From Cryptomeria japonica (taxonomy: Eukaryota; Streptophyta; Pinopsida; Cupressales; Cupressaceae): a stretch of DNA of 64,000 nt. The translations under genes and the position numbers were made by a program. The stretch spans positions 631,393,041 through 631,457,040 of the forward strand of contig NC_081415.1 of assembly GCF_030272615.1 (NCBI RefSeq), given 5' to 3'. Numbering within the stretch: position 1 is the stretch's first letter; every line of letters begins with the position of its first letter. A model generated the notes under the pieces. That model was given only the letters and a program-made list of their open reading frames with translations. It was not told where the DNA came from and ran no database searches. Shown piece by piece: positions 10,590-25,061 of this stretch.

Positions 10590-11947
10590 TCTTTGCATAT
10601 GGGTTAGGGTTTCATTTCAATGGTTTGTTACACTTTAATAATGCCGAAATCCTCACAGAGAATGGCAAAAAAATGATTGTCTCTTCATTTTCTTCGGTAG
10701 CCGTTCATTATTTTTCATTTCCCTTAATGGGTGATCTATTAAATGGTGTATCTCTATGTATAATGCCAAAATAGTTACAGAGAATGTAAAAAAATTGATT
10801 ATTGTTTGTATTTATTCAAAACCCTTTCATTATTTATGATTTCATATTATGGGTGCATTGTTAAATTGTGTCTCTCTGTTTATAATGCCAATATAATTAC
10901 AGAGAATAGAAAGATTCTTCAATATTGTTCATTTTTTTAAGAAACGTCTTCATTATTTATCATTTCCTTTTATGGGGGTGTTGTTAAATGGTTTCTCTCT
11001 ATTGATAATACAAAAAAAAAATGATTATTGTTCATAATTATTCGATACCCCTTTATATTTATCATTTTATTTTATGGGAATGTTGTTCAATGGTGTCTCT
11101 CTATTTATAATGCCAAAATAATTACAGAGTGCAAAAAAAATTGATTATTGTTCATAATTATTCGATACCCCTTCATTATTTATCATTTTATTTTTTGGGT
11201 GTGTTGTGCAATGGTATCTCTCTATTTATAATGGCAAAATAATTATAGAGAGTGCAAAAAAAATTGATTATTGTTGATAATTATTCGAAACCCCTTCATT
11301 ATTTACCATTTTTTTATGGGTGGGCTGTTAAATAGCGTCTTTCGGTTTATAATGACAAAATAATTATAGAGAATGCAAAAAAAATGATTATTGCTGATAA
11401 TTATTCGAAAGACCTTCTTTATTTATCATTTTATTTTATGGATGGGTTGTTCAATGGTGTCTCTCTATTTTTAATGCCAAAATAATTACAGATAGTGCAA
11501 AAAAAATTGATTATTGTTGATAATTATTCAAAACCCCTTCATTATTTATCATTTTTTTTATGGGTGGTTTGTTAAATGACATCTCTCTATTTATAATGCC
11601 AAAATAATTACAGAGAATGCAAAAAAAAAATGGTTATTGCTCATAATTATTAGAAAGCCCTTCTTTATTTATCATTTTATTTTATGGGTGGGTTGTTGAA
11701 TGGTTCTCTCTGTTTATAATGCCAAAATAATTATAGAGAATGCAAAAAAAATTGATTATTGTTTATAATTATTCGATGATTTTTTTGTAATCCTTACAGT
11801 ATAATAATGTTGAAATCCTCACAAAGAATGGCAAAAAAAATTATTATCTCTTTGTTTTCTTTGAAACCCCTTCATTATTTGTCATTTCATTTTATGGAAG
11901 CGCTGTTAAATGGTATCTCTCTATTTATAATGCCAAAATAATTATAT

Positions 11948-11960
<13 letters not shown>
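10590..11960 (+). repeat. Tandem array, units about 120-127 bp
   Basis: About ten drifted units. Each holds TCTCTCTATTTATAATGCC, AAAATAATTACAGAGA, a run of A's then TTGATTATTGTTCATAATTA, CCCCTTCATTATTTATCATT and a TTATGGGTG...TTAAATGG close. The start phrase recurs near 10748, 10875, 10997, 11098, 11218, 11337, 11460, 11586, 11709 and 11920. A partial copy in reverse lies in the right arm at about 34230-34500. Such arrays in transposon arms can hold binding sites for the transposase, but no site is shown here. Confidence 0.85.
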
Positions 11961-12373
<413 letters not shown>

Positions 12374-13316
12374 TTTTTTTCATCATTTATCTCAATGGCA
12401 TTGAGGGTTTCATTTCAATGATTTGTCTTTGTATATATATTTATTTAAGCACACACAGTGGCATTTTTATTTTGTTGAAAGATGTTCAATGATAGAATTG
12501 TTCAGTAACTAATAGAATATCAACACTATCTAGTTTTCAATTGCATCATAGTTACGTATTTCACTCCTACATCTCATGCTTATAGTTTGTCTCCTTGTTA
12601 TATACAGTTTCAAGTTTTGTGCCTATATAGTTATCGTCCCTATCTATGTATACACATACATATACATATATATGTATATGTGTATATATATTCATATATA
12701 TGTTATATATACATGTATATGTATATATGTAGAAACAAACACAATAGCATAATATGTTCTATAATGATGGTTGTTTTGAGTTCTGTGGCTATATGGTTAT
12801 TATCTATATAAATGTGTATATGTATATGGACAATAACCATATAGCCACAAAACTTGTTGTAGTCAACAAAATAATCACTAAATTCCTTATTCAAGGGTGC
12901 TCATTCAGATCGGTACACACAAAATAACTAAATTCCTTCTGCAATCAATGTTAAATGTTATAAATCTTTTAATTTAAATTATATTGTTTTGAGTAAACCA
13001 ACATTTTTTTCAATATAGTCACTGTAAATGATATTAACAACCATATTGGATGTCCAATGATGCCTTATGCTCCTTCGTATCCGCATTATGCTTTGTATAT
13101 TGATGGTTTCTTTGTATGTGGTTTACAGTTTCATTTCAATGCTCTCTTACAATTTAATGTGCCTATATGGTTATTGTCCACACACACACACACACACAAA
13201 TATATATATATCCTTGTGTGTGTGTGTAGACACACACAATAGCATTTTTTTTTTTGTTCAAAGGTTTTCAATGATGGATTTATACTCATTGGTACATGCA
13301 GAAATGGATTTGCTTT

Positions 13317-13750
13317 TTAATCATTATAGTGTGAACTTGACTCCACTTTATTTGCTTTATTATAGTGTGAACTTGACTCCACCTTATTTTCTTCATTATA
13401 GTATGAACTTGAGGGTTTATAGTGTGAACTTGACTCCAAATTATTTGCTTCATTATAGTGTGAACTTGACTCCAAATTATTTTCTTCATTATAGTGTGAA
13501 CTTGACTCAATTGTTTTTGCTTCATTATAATGTGAACTTGACTCCAAATTATTTTCTTCACTATAGTGTGAACTTGACTCATTATAGTGTGAACTTGATT
13601 CAAGTTTCTTTGCTTTATTATAGTGTGAACTTGAGGGCTTATAATGTCAACTTGACTCCACATTATTTTTTTCATTATAGTGTAAATTTGACTCATTATA
13701 TTGTGAACTTGACTCCACTTTCTTTTGATCTTTATAGTGTGAACTTGAAT
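13317..13750 (+). repeat. Short tandem array of TTATAGTGTGAACTTGACTC
   Basis: Around fifteen copies of a unit of roughly 24 bases (CATTATAGTGTGAACTTGACTC), often followed by a 12-15-base spacer such as CAAATTATTTTCTT. The unit is longer than a microsatellite and keeps reading frames open on both strands, giving repetitive peptides that I regard as by-products. Isolated copies occur at about 13957-14000 and, in reverse, near 34530-34590 in the right arm. Confidence 0.85.
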
Positions 13751-14099
13751 CATATATATTTATATGCATACATATATATATAGACAGCACCATTTTATTT
13801 TATTCAAAGATGTGCAATGATGGATTTATCCTCATTGATACTTGTAGATATTGATTTGTTTTTCCATCATTTATCTCAATGGCACTGAGGGTTTCATTTC
13901 AATAATATGTCTCTCTCTATATATATTTATATAGGCACACACACATACATATATATAGTGTGAACTTGACTCATTATAGTGTGAACCTGATTCAACTTTC
14001 TTTGATTCATTATAATGTGCCTATATGGTTATTGTCCATACACACACACACATACATGTGTGTGTGTGTGTGTGTAGACACACACAATATCATAGAAGA

Positions 14100-15133
14100 A
14101 AACTAAACAATTCGAAGCAATGGAGGACTACATATTTAATATGACATTACCGACTATTTCCTACAAAAATTCAAATTTGAAAATAGCTAGCTACCACAAT
14201 CGAATGCATTGCACATTCGAATTATATTATATGACATAATTTTCCATGTCACTTTCATTACAATCCAATTCATTGCATATTTCTGAGTTCTGCAAATTCC
14301 CTTTGCACATTCCTTATGTAACTATTTGTTTCCAATATGTATGTATGTTATACATACGCATATGGATATGTATATATATGTGCATATGTGCAATTCTATG
14401 TATATGTGCATATGTATGTAGGTGGATGTGTATATGTATGTACTTATGCATTTGAATATGTATGTATGAATGTGTAAGGATTGTATGCATGCTGTCAAAT
14501 GTTAAAGACGGTCAAAAAGTTGTTTTGCATTAAATAATGTATGGATGATTTGTTGTGACAATGTTATGCTACCCCCAATTATTACAATTTTTTGCAGGTG
14601 TGCTAGAGCATCGAGAGAGGAACCATACTTGTGGAAGATCATCATGTCAATGTATGTTTTATTAACACACTTCAATTCTTTGGAGATTATGCCTTTAATG
14701 CTTACATTTTATATTAATTTGTGTAGATATCTTAGGTAATTATGCATTTCTTATTAAATGTGTTTCTTAGCACACTTTAGTTTGCTTTGCATTTTGTTGT
14801 GATTGCTATGGCAGGCAATTACAACCACGAAAAGGAGTCACTATGATGAAGACAACAAGCCTTCCTCTTAGGTAAAGTCAATATGACTTTACTTTGGCAA
14901 TGATCTAGTAGACAATGCAATTTTGATTTGTTTATGTTTCAGTTTGTGAATTGTTTATGTTTCAATTTCAAAATTATTTATTTTTCAATTTGTTTAAACT
15001 CCTCATTTAGTTCACATTAGAAAAAAAGCTAGTAGAAAATGCAATTTGTTAATTGTTTATCTTTCAGTCTTCTCTTTGTGGGACTTTAATTTGTTTCAAT
15101 TTCAACATTTATATGCCTATGTTATTGTGTTCA

Positions 15134-15187
<54 letters not shown>

Positions 15188-15440
15188 GATCGAAAGGAAG
15201 TGCCCCATTTGTGAAAAAAATCAGACAAAGAATTGTTTAATAGTGCCTTATTAGATATTTTTGTAGATACTTCCAACAAGGAAAACTTGGCAGCTAACAA
15301 GATATCTTGTAAGGTACTAGAAAATAGTTCTTTGTCCGGTGACTTTTTATAAATAGGACACTTCATTTTATCATTTCAATGCAATGACCTAGTAGACATA
15401 TTAGACACTAGAATTTATGCATGATGACTGTAATTTGAAC
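14100..15440. other. Inner left flank of the pogo-like locus, no firm gene
   Basis: Mostly AT-rich with ATGTATGT-type and (AT)n microsatellites (notably 15136-15182). Two exon-like segments on the plus strand (about 14597-14652 and 14815-14871) are each preceded by a T-rich tract ending in CAG and followed by GTATG or GTAAAG. They have no recognisable protein content, so an exon call is not justified. Confidence 0.35.
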
Positions 15441-15447
15441 ACTTATA

Positions 15448-15603
15448 AGTGTTCAAATTGCTCACTATCAAAAGAGGACATATCATTGTTGAAATTGCTC
15501 ACTATCAAAAAGGCCATATCAGATGCCACTGATATGGCCTTTTTGATAGTGATCAATTTGAACAGTGATGTGGCCTCTTTTGATAGTGAGCAATTTGAAC
15601 ACT
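15448..15603. repeat. Foldback element, 75-bp arms, 6-bp loop
   Basis: The left arm 15448-15522 and right arm 15529-15603 are imperfect reverse complements around the loop ATGCCA. The innermost 16 bases (AAAAAGGCCATATCAG) pair perfectly. Each arm contains two repeats of a unit ending TTTTGATAGTGA(G)CAATTTGAACA, so the hairpin itself is built from a small tandem unit; a further partial unit follows to 15623. It could be a MITE or a structured end of the transposon locus. Confidence 0.8.
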
Positions 15604-15649
15604 GATGTGGGCTCTTTTGATAGTTCACATTTCAAAAAAATGAAATGAG

Positions 15650-15905
15650 ATTTGTAACAACAACATCAATTCATTGGTATATTCATAGGAGAAATTTGAA
15701 AAGAAATAGTTCGATTTGGTATATTCACCAATTCATCAATTCATATCAGATATATATCAATTCGTTTAAAAAATCTGAAAAACAACAACATCAATTAATT
15801 TGGTATATATATATATATATATGGAAGCAAGACACTTAGTTGGCATTAGAAAAAAAACATATGAGATTTATAACAACACCATCAATTCATTGGAACATTC
15901 ATCTG
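15650..15905 (+). repeat. Three drifted direct repeats (ACAACACCATCAATTCATT)
   Basis: Copies near 15657, 15782 and 15875 share ACAACAxCATCAATTxATTxG and a following TATTCATxxGAxA block. An (AT)n run lies in the second. Nothing coding is supported. Confidence 0.5.
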
Positions 15906-16044
15906 AGATATCTGAAAATGACGGAGTTTTGAAAACATTACAAAATATGGCAGTATGCCATTCTATAATCACATCACATTTATATCGAAACTGAAAAATC
16001 TGCTCTTCAGAGGGCTCACAAAATATAATTGATTACAAACTCAA

Positions 16045-18006
16045 TTAATTATCCATATGGGTATCAAATGGAGGAGGTGTCAAAAATCCAACCCCAACAA
16101 ATTGGGGCCTACTAGGTCTTGCCCAACAACGATGTTTTATTGGCTGGGAGGGGTTTGTAAGCAACTTGCTATTTGAGCAAGAAATGCCTAGTTTACACCT
16201 AAAGTAAGTTGAATGGTGTCTGAGCATCCAGGTGCAGTCTCAACTTGCATAGTATTAATAGCTGCAAAGGCTGGGGACAAGAGGTTCATCATTTTCATGA
16301 GAATTGGGTGTCAGATGGGTAGAGCAACTGCGATTGTAGCCACATATTTCATCCTCTTTGCATGCTTGGCTTCCTTTTCAACTGCCTTCCTCGCCTTCTC
16401 AAGCTTTTCTTCTACATCTTTCTTTGCCTTCTCTTGTCTTTGAATGAACTTCTCTTGGGAATCCTGTAATTTTTTGGCCTATTTTTCCACCCTCATAGCC
16501 TCCTTTTCTATTGCTTCTTCTTCACGTTGTGCCTTCCTCTATCTCATTTGTTCTTTCTTTCATTTTGCCAATTCCTCATCTCTTTTCCTTTCAGCCTCCT
16601 TATCTTTTTCCCTTTGAATGTACTCATCAGATGTCAAGATCTGTGGCTGGCTATTAATATGTAGCACCCCTTTCCTACCTCCACGTGAAGATTGATTCAT
16701 TCTCTACACTGGAAGTTTTAAGAATCTAGTGATTTGCATAGGCACTTGTTGCCCATCCTCTTGTGTACATGCCACAAACTTAGGTTTGTCTTCACTTATG
16801 TGAATTTCATCTTCACAATAAACATCATCTTGCTACTCCCAGTTGACTGCATTGGTGAAGTAATGTATCACATTTGCTGGATCAATTTTTGGCAGACTTG
16901 GCATGGAAAGGGTTACATCATCACAATTGGTTGCTTCTTGGGTCTAGTCTGGTATGACAACTTCTGTTGGCAAAGACATGCCTGCTGATGTACTTTCCTA
17001 ACCCTCATTTGGATGGCTGATTTGTGAGGGTAGACCTAGTTCGGTTGTTTGTGGTGTCAAACTTGTACCATCAACTGTTTCTTGTGTTCCGCTATGACAT
17101 TCTACAAAATATTGAATCTCTTCCTCATTATAACTAGCCAACCGCAAGAAAGCTTCCGCTGCCATATGCTCTGGTTCTTCATCCCTTAAAGTGGCATCAA
17201 GTTATGTTCCAACAGTTGGTTGTATATCGACTGCAACCTCAAATGCCTCACTTGGTCTCATATCATTCTGCAATGCAGATCAGTTAAGTGACCAAATCCC
17301 TATCCTACAGAAGCCACTGATTATATTAGCTGGTGTTAATGCTTGGGCAAAGGCCTTGCTCGCAAGAGGTGCCAACTCTTCCCTTTCAATTTCAATTTGT
17401 GGATACTTTGACATCCATATACTCCACTATTGTTTGAAATAATTCTTGAAAGGTGGGAATACATAAACATCAAGTGGTTGCAGTTTGTGGCTTGTATGAG
17501 TAGGAAGCATTACCAAATCTATACCTATTCACCTTGCTTCTTCAATTGTCTTGAAGGCTAAAAGGCTGCCATGACCGTCGAAGATCAGTAGGGCCTTATG
17601 TGAAGGTGAAACTCCATTAGCGACTGAACATGCAAAATATTCCAGCCAATTTAAGAACAACTTCTTTGTCATCCATGCATGTTCTTGGACTACCATGCAT
17701 GCTCCTAGCTCGCAGTTTGCAAATGTAGTTTCAAATATGCCTCTTAGATTTGAACAAATACAATCCAAGAATACTAAAATTACATGCACTAACACATGCC
17801 AAAACACTAATCCACTCTCTACTCTTGGAAATTAGGTGTGGTACACACCTCTGGGCCCAATTTGGCTATCAATCTCATTCCATAATTCCTCCCAGCTTGC
17901 ACACCAGTCTCATCACAATTCCAAATCTAAGAGCTACCATACTGATTGAGGTTGTACATTACCTCCAAGTTTTCATAGAAAGAGGCAACAATACAAGGTC
18001 GAAGCA
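16045..18006 (-). pseudogene. pogo/Tigger-like transposase, catalytic domain and coiled-coil tail
   Basis: Read on the minus strand, this segment opens with SFYENLEVMYN and then IWNCDETGV, the first catalytic Asp region of the DDE_1 family (codon near 17913). Next come a LLIFDGHGSL motif (second Asp near 17578) and LLPTHTSHKLQPLDVYVF (third Asp near 17470), with 35 residues between the last two. This spacing and the QPLD motif are typical of pogo/Tigger transposases. The usual His after DGHGS is Leu here. The rest (about 16310-16650) is rich in Lys, Glu and Arg (KKDVEEKLEKARKAVEKE) and looks like a coiled coil. It ends near 16045 with DTHMDN and a stop. Several in-frame stops are present, and the first and second Asp lie in different frames, so the gene is dead. 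It continues upstream across the Copia insertion at 25062-25521. Confidence 0.85.
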
Positions 18007-18011
18007 TAATA

Positions 18012-19225
18012 TGTTGGCAATATGAAGGAATTGATTATGTGTTGCATTGATGTTTTGTCATTGATGTCAACACTAGTTGTTATGATTGGTTACCGGTAGA
18101 CAAATTTTGGTTACCGGTAGAAGAACTAGTGTTACCAGTAGAAGGGACTATCAGTTGGATAAAACCAACATGTTTGGATCAATGGAATACGTTTGGTTTG
18201 ATGTTTCTGGATTATGTTTTGGTCAGTTGGTATTGACTTGATGATCGAATGCTATCATATACTCTAGTAAGCCTATACCGGTAAGGGTTTAAGGTTTTAC
18301 CGATAGAGCTTTTACTGAGAATCTTTGATAGGATGCATAAGTGGTTTTGGTGCAGCTTCTAGATGGAATTCAGGATGCAGAAGGTGATCTTTGTTTGTGC
18401 CTCAATTGATTGGAGACATCACTTTAGCGTGGTAAATCTATTTGGGTCCAGGTTATGGACCAGTATCATGTTACGTGTTCTCTACACGTTACTGGGATGA
18501 TTTATGGATTGGTTAATGTTGTTTTGGTCTAAAGCCGACATGGCATATCATTGTAATGTGGATGTATGTAATGATTTTATTGTAATATCTTTAAGGTGGC
18601 CGACCTAATTGGTTTAGTCCTTAGGGTTTTTATAAATTTATGTAAGATCTCATTGTAGATCATGGATTTGGTCGTGGTCATGGAATGAAATATCATATGC
18701 AAAGGAGATTTGGTCGATTATAGGTGATCGAATTGGGTTTATGTAAGAGGTCAAAGGTCTCCAGTATTGAGCTTAACCGAGACTGTAATCAGGTATGGTA
18801 GATGCTATCATTGGCAGTTCATTCTTCTAGATTGTTGTCCAATTATATTGAGGTGGTTATAACCTCTTTGTAGTCAGTGAGACTCCTTTGTAATGAGCAG
18901 TACACTCTAGGCAGTGTGCCTCCCTACATGTGCAGGCCCCTTATTGTATCACATACTTTCTGTAGAAGTATCATCTAACTGTGGGTAGGCTTCCCACCAT
19001 GGTTTTTCCCTTTACCAGTTTTTCCACCATACAAATCATGGTGTTATGTGGTATGGTTGCATTGTGTTAATTCTCTATTTCATTCTTAAGTTTTTTTTCT
19101 TACCGGTATATGTTTCTGCTATTCTGGTATTTAATGTTAATGTGCTCCAGTTAAAGGTTATAAAGTGGTTTGATTAATATAATTTGTTGACAACTAATTC
19201 ACCCCCCCTCCTCTCAGTTGTCCAC
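18012..19225 (+). repeat. Copia 5' LTR
   Basis: Begins TGTTGGCAATATGAAGG and runs to just before the primer-binding site. It carries repeated ACCGGTA phrases, and a GTGCCTCCCTACATGTGCAG block near its end that is shared with the solo LTR at 48776-50032. Confidence 0.88.
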
Positions 19226-22200
19226 TGGTATCAGAGCTTTGGTCCTATTTTGCAGAAGCTTAACCGCTTGAGGTAGATCCTATGGCAGCTAATACTTCAA
19301 ATCCATCGGCAACTATTTTTCAAAAGAGAAATCTTGAAGCTTGATGGAACAAACTATGGGATATGGAAAATCCGAATGGAGACTCATCTTAGATTTCTTG
19401 GCAAGGATATTTGGGAGATCTCTGAGAAAGGATATACACCTTATGATTTGACATATGGAAATCCTGCTCCTGCAGACTTGGACAAAATTATTGAAAATGA
19501 TTGCAGAGCAAGAGAAGCCCTCTTGTGTGCACTCACTGAACAACAAATCATCGGATTGACTAATAAATCATCTGCAAAGGTTATGTGGGATAAATTGCAA
19601 ACTCAGAATGAAGGTGACCCTCCTATCAAAATTTCTAAACTTGATGGTTACCGAGTAATATATGAGAACTTGAAGATGGAAGATAATGAAAGAATTGCTA
19701 CATTTATGAAAAGAGTAAATGAGATTGTCATGGGAATTCAATGTTGTGGAGGATCTCTGAGTGAAAATGAAATAGTTTCTAAAGTTTTGAGAGCCCTACC
19801 ACTGGCTTACAAGATGAAGGCTACTACAATTAATGAATTGAGAAAAATGGCAAACACTTCAGTTAACAGAGACATTCTAGTTGGTAAATTATTTGCTTTT
19901 GAGATTGAATAATTTGGACCCTCTAGAGCAGCAAAATTAGAACCTGCTTTTCATGCATCATCACATACTGATAAAAGTGATTGGAAAGCCCTATATGCAA
20001 AAGAATTGGAAGATATGAGGAAAGAGGATGAAGGATTTGAGCAACTTGAAGCCCTATTTGCTAGAAGAGTACCTAAAGGACTGGCATGAAGTAAGTATGA
20101 AGTAAAATCACCTTTTAAATGTTTTGCATGTAATAAGATTGGTCATTTTGCATCTAGATGTCTTGAAAGGAATGCAACATTTGAAGAAAGAGTTAACAAA
20201 TCATTTAAGCCTAATCAAAACAAATATTGATTCAAGAAAAACAAACTATGTTACATAGTGGATGAGGAAGGAGTAAGTGATGACTCAGAGGATGAACCGG
20301 CAGGAGACTTTGCTAGTGGATCCAACAGTGGAAAGGAATGGGTGTTATATGCTTTAAAGGAAGATGAATCAGAACAATATTTGAAGACAAGGATGAAGAA
20401 AGGGCCTTGGTAGAAAAAATTGAAGACAAGGATGAATGGGTAATTGATAGTCGATGCTCACATCATATGACTAGAAATAAAAGAAAATTTATGTCCCTGC
20501 AATAATAAAATGGCGATCAAGTCAGATTTGGGGATGACAAAGCATGTATGATCAAAGGTAGAGGTATTATTTCTCTAGATGGCAAGCATAATAATGATAA
20601 TGTCTACTATGTAGAAGGTTTAAAGCATAATATTTTAAGTGTTGGTCAGTTGGTGGATAAGGGATTCCAACTTCAGTTCAAAGATAGAAAATGCAAAATC
20701 ATTAACAAAATTGGTTTGGAGATTGCAACTGGTACTCAGACTAGAGGTAATATCTTTCACTTGAACACCAGTGATAAGACATGTTTTATTGCTCATATTG
20801 ATGAGAGTTGGTTATGGCATAAGAGGTTGTGTCATGTTAATTTTGATTGTATTGTTAAGATTAGTTCAAGAAAGGCAGTTAGAGATATGCCTAAGATTAT
20901 AAAGCCTCACAATCCAGTATGTAATGAATGTCAATTGGGAAAGCAAGTTAGAACTTTTTTTAAGAGAATACAAGATAAATCTAAGGATGTGCTTGATTTG
21001 ATTCATAGTAACTTATGTGGTCCAACAAGGACCAGAAGCTTTCAAGGTGATAGGTACTTCATGCTAATAGTTGATGATTATTCTAGAATGATGTGGGTGA
21101 CTTTTCTAAGGGAGAAATATGAAGCTTTTGAGAAATTCAAGATCTTTAAAGAAAAGGTGGAAATAGAAACAGTATTGAAAATCAAATGTTTGTGATCAGA
21201 TCAAGGCAGTGAGTTCACATCTCATGAATTTAATAGTTTTTGCAAGATAAATAGAATTAGGAGATAGTTATTTGCACCCTAGACTCCTCAGTAGAATGGA
21301 GTAGTGGAAAAGAAGAATAGAACCATTTTGGATGCAGCAAGAACCATGATGATGGAAGCCAAATTGCCTCAAATCTACTAGAGAGAAGAAGTGAGTACAA
21401 CAGTTTACACATTCAACAAAGTTCATATCAAAGGTGAAACCGGTAAGACTCCTTATGAATTATGGTTTGGACATACACCTACTCTGAAATATTTCAAAAA
21501 TTTTGGAAGTAAATGTTACATCAAAAGGGATGATTCAATTGGAAATTTTGATCCTAGATGTGATGAAGGGATATTTCTTAGATATTCAATTCAAAGCAAA
21601 GCATATAGATATTATAACAAAATATTGCAGAAAATTGTGGAGAGCGCAAATGTGAAAGTGGATGAGCAATACAGAGATCAATCTATATCATATGACACAG
21701 AACCGATAGTGGAAGTGATCTTAACTAATCCGGTATAAGACATTGAGATAGTTACACCAGGACAATCAAAAAATTCAACTGTGACTGATGATCAGAATAG
21801 TGAACCTGAAGTTCAGCAGACACCAAGGTATGTAAGATTAAATCATTTTGAAGATCAAGTCATTGGAGATAGGAACAAGGGAGTTATGACAAGAAGAAGA
21901 CTGGCAAATGAAGAGGTATGTCTTATTTCTCAAATTGAACCAGCATCTGTTATTGAAACTTGTAAAGATAAACATTGGTTAAAGGCTATGGAAGATGAAT
22001 TAGATCAGATAGAGAAGAATAAGACTTGGACTTTAGTTCCCCGACCTAAAAATAAGAATGTTATTGGAACTAAATGGGTTTTAGAAATAAATTAAATGAG
22101 GATGGTCAAGTTGTAAGAAATAAGGCTAGACTAGTTTGTAAAGGATATTCTTAAATGGAAGGAATTGATTATGGTGTGACATTTGCACCAGTAGCTAGAA

Positions 22201-23837
22201 TTGAAGTTGTTAGACTATTTCTTGCCTATGCATCATACAAGAACTATAAGGTCTATCAAATGGATGTTAAATATGAATTTTTGAATGGTGAACTTGAGGA
22301 AGAAGTATACATTGAGCAACCTGATGGATTTTCATTGACAGATGACAAAGATATGGTTTGTAGGTTAAGGAAAACATTATATGGATGGACACAAGCTCCT
22401 AGAGCTTGGTATGCAAGGTTGGATAAATATCTTTTGAAGCTTGGTTTTATTAAGGGAAGTGCTAACAGTAATTTATATTAAAAGATCACTAATGATGATA
22501 TTCTAATTATTGAAGTATTTGTTGATGATATCATGTTTGGAGGTGAAGATAAATTGTGCATGGAATTCTCTAATAATATGAAGAATGAATTTGAAATGTC
22601 TATGATTGGTGAGATGATATTTTTCTTAGGTTTGCAGATTACTCAAACTGACAAAGGCATTTTTATCTGTCAAACTAAGTATCTAAGAGAATTGTTGAAG
22701 AAGTTTGGTATGGACAATTCCAAACCAGTAAGTATTCCTATGGTGACAAGTGAGAAATTATCTATCAAAGACACATCTGCACCAGTAAATTCAACAAGGT
22801 ATAAGTCTATGATTGGTGGCTTGTTATATCTAACTTAGACTAGATCGGATATTATGAATGCAGTAAGTATTGTTTCAAGATATCAAAGTAATCTTAAATA
22901 AAATCATGAATGTGCAGTAAAGAGGATATTCCAGTATTTGCAAGGAACAACAGAATATGGCTTATGGTACTCTAGAGATGATAACTTCACTTTATGTGCA
23001 TATACAGATGCAGATTATGTAGGAGATACTAATGACAGGAAGAACACTTCTGGTGGAGCTTTCTTTCTTGAAAAGAAATTGGTTTCATGGATCAACAAAA
23101 AATAGTCATGTATTTCTTTATCTACTGCAAAAGCTGAATATGTTGCAACAACAATTAATTGCACTCAAGTCTTTTGGATGAAACAAATGTTGAAGGATAT
23201 CAAAGAAAATTGCAGTGAACTAGTAGTTATCTATTGTGATAACTCTGCAACTATTGATATATCTAAGAATCTAGTATTTCACTCTAAGACTAAGCACATT
23301 TCATTAAAATATAACTTTCTGAAGGAAAAGGTGGAGGAAAAGGAAGTCAAATTGGTTTATGTGAACACTAAAGAGCAAATTGCAGATATATTCACTAAAC
23401 CGTTGTCGAAGGAATCATTTGAATATTTGAGAGACAAGTTAGGGGTATCTACCCCTCTGAAAGAAACTTAACTAATGGAACAGAGCATCAGTTCGGTATG
23501 CATCATCATCTTTATCCTTTGCTCTGGATTGATGTAGTGGTGCTACTATTCAAGGGGAGTATTCACCTTTGAGATTCACATGATTTTGATATCTATGTCA
23601 TATCTTTGGCATTGATGTCAAAGGGGGAGAGTTATATGTGAAAAATAATGTCATAATATGTCATATGGGTGAGAGATTCAGATCAGTTCCAGATTGGATT
23701 GCATTCCTTAGGGGGAGTTGCTGGGATTTTTCAGTTTTTCATTGTTATATCTTCTATGAGAAATTTTTGGTATTTCTTGGCACTTAGATGTTTTCTTTTT
23801 CACATCTAGTGTTGCCATCAATGCCAAAGGGGGACAT

Positions 23838-25061
23838 TATTAGCAATATGAAGGAATTGATTATGTGTTGCATTGAAGTTTTGTCATTGATGTCAACACT
23901 AGCTGTTATGATTGGTTATTGACAAACAGATCTTGGTTACTAGTAGAAGAACTAGTGTTAGCGACAGAAGGGACTATCAGTTGGATACTACCGACATGTT
24001 TGGATCAATGGAATATGTTTTGTTTGATGTTTCTGAAGTATATTTTGGTCAGCTGGTATTGACTTATGATCAAATGTTATCATACACTTTAGTAAGCCTA
24101 TATCAGTAAGGGTTTAAGCTTTTACCAACAGAGCTTCTATTGAGAATCTTTGACAGGATGCATAAGTGGTGTTGGTGCGACTTCTACATGGAATTCAGGA
24201 TGCAGAAGCTGATCTTTGTTCATGCCTCGACTAATTGGAGACATTGCTTTGGCATGGTAAATATATTTGGGTCAAAGTTATGGACCGATATCATGTTACG
24301 TATTCTCTACATGTTACGAGGATGATTTATGGATTGGTTAATGTTGTTTTGGTCTAAAGCCGACATGGAATATCATTGTAATGTGGATGTACGTAATGAT
24401 CTTATTGTAATATATTTTAGGTGGCCGACCTAATTGGTTTAGGCCTTAGGGTTTGCATAAATTGATGTAAGATCTCATTGTAGATCATGGATTTGGTCGT
24501 GGTCATGGAATGAAATATCATATGCGAAGGAGATTTGGTCGATCATAGCCAATCAAATTGGGTTTATGTAAGAGGTCAAAGGCCTCTGGTATTGAGGTTA
24601 ATCGGGACTGTAATAAGGCATGGTAGATGTTATCATTGGAAGTTCATTCTTTTGGATTGTTGTCCAATTATATTGAGGTGGTTATAACTTCTCTGTAATC
24701 AGTGAGACTACTTTGTAATGAGCAGTACGCTCTAGACAGTGTGCCTCCTTGCATGTGCAGGCCCCTTATTGTATCACATACTTTTTGCAAAAGTATCATC
24801 TAACTGTGGGTAGGATTCCCACCATGGTTTTTCCCTTTGCTGGTTTTGCACGTACAAATCATGGTGTTATGTGGTATGGTTGCATTGTGTTGATTCTCTA
24901 TTTCATTCTTAAGTTTTATTGCTTACCGGTATCTATTTCTGCTATTCCGGTATTTAATGTTTATGTGCTCCGGTTAAATTTTATAAAGTGGTTTGATTAA
25001 TATAATCTATTGACAACTGATTCACCCCCCCCCTCCTAGTTGTCCACTGGTTATTCTAACA
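23838..25061 (+). repeat. Copia 3' LTR
   Basis: Partner of 18012-19225, ending TTATTCTAACA just before the TAATA duplication. It follows the polypurine tract directly. Confidence 0.9.

Larger units (their letters stand above)
18012..25061 (+). mobile_element. Copia LTR retrotransposon, broken, both LTRs and target duplication kept (fossil)
   Basis: The 5' LTR is 18012-19225 and the 3' LTR 23838-25061. TAATA lies on both sides (18007-18011 and 25062-25066). A primer-binding site TGGTATCAGAGC (19226-19237) matches plant initiator methionine tRNA. A polypurine tract (AATGCCAAAGGGGGA) precedes the 3' LTR. Parts in Copia order: gag with a UBN2/DUF4219-type region (19334-19912), zinc knuckle near 20120, protease near 20440, integrase (20548-21738), reverse transcriptase (21781-22838) and RNase H (to 23471). 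It is broken by several lesions. LTRs differ by roughly one base in ten in the first 280 bases by eye, so the insertion is old. It lies inside the pogo-like transposase gene. Confidence 0.92.

Noticed and set aside
13067-13783. A 238-residue frame with HYSVNLTP-type repeats
   Set aside because: It follows the 24-base tandem unit, is open on both strands, and has no domain or codon signal of a gene.
14597-14871. Two small plus-strand exons with splice-like edges
   Set aside because: Splice-like dinucleotides are common by chance, and the encoded peptides match nothing I recognise.
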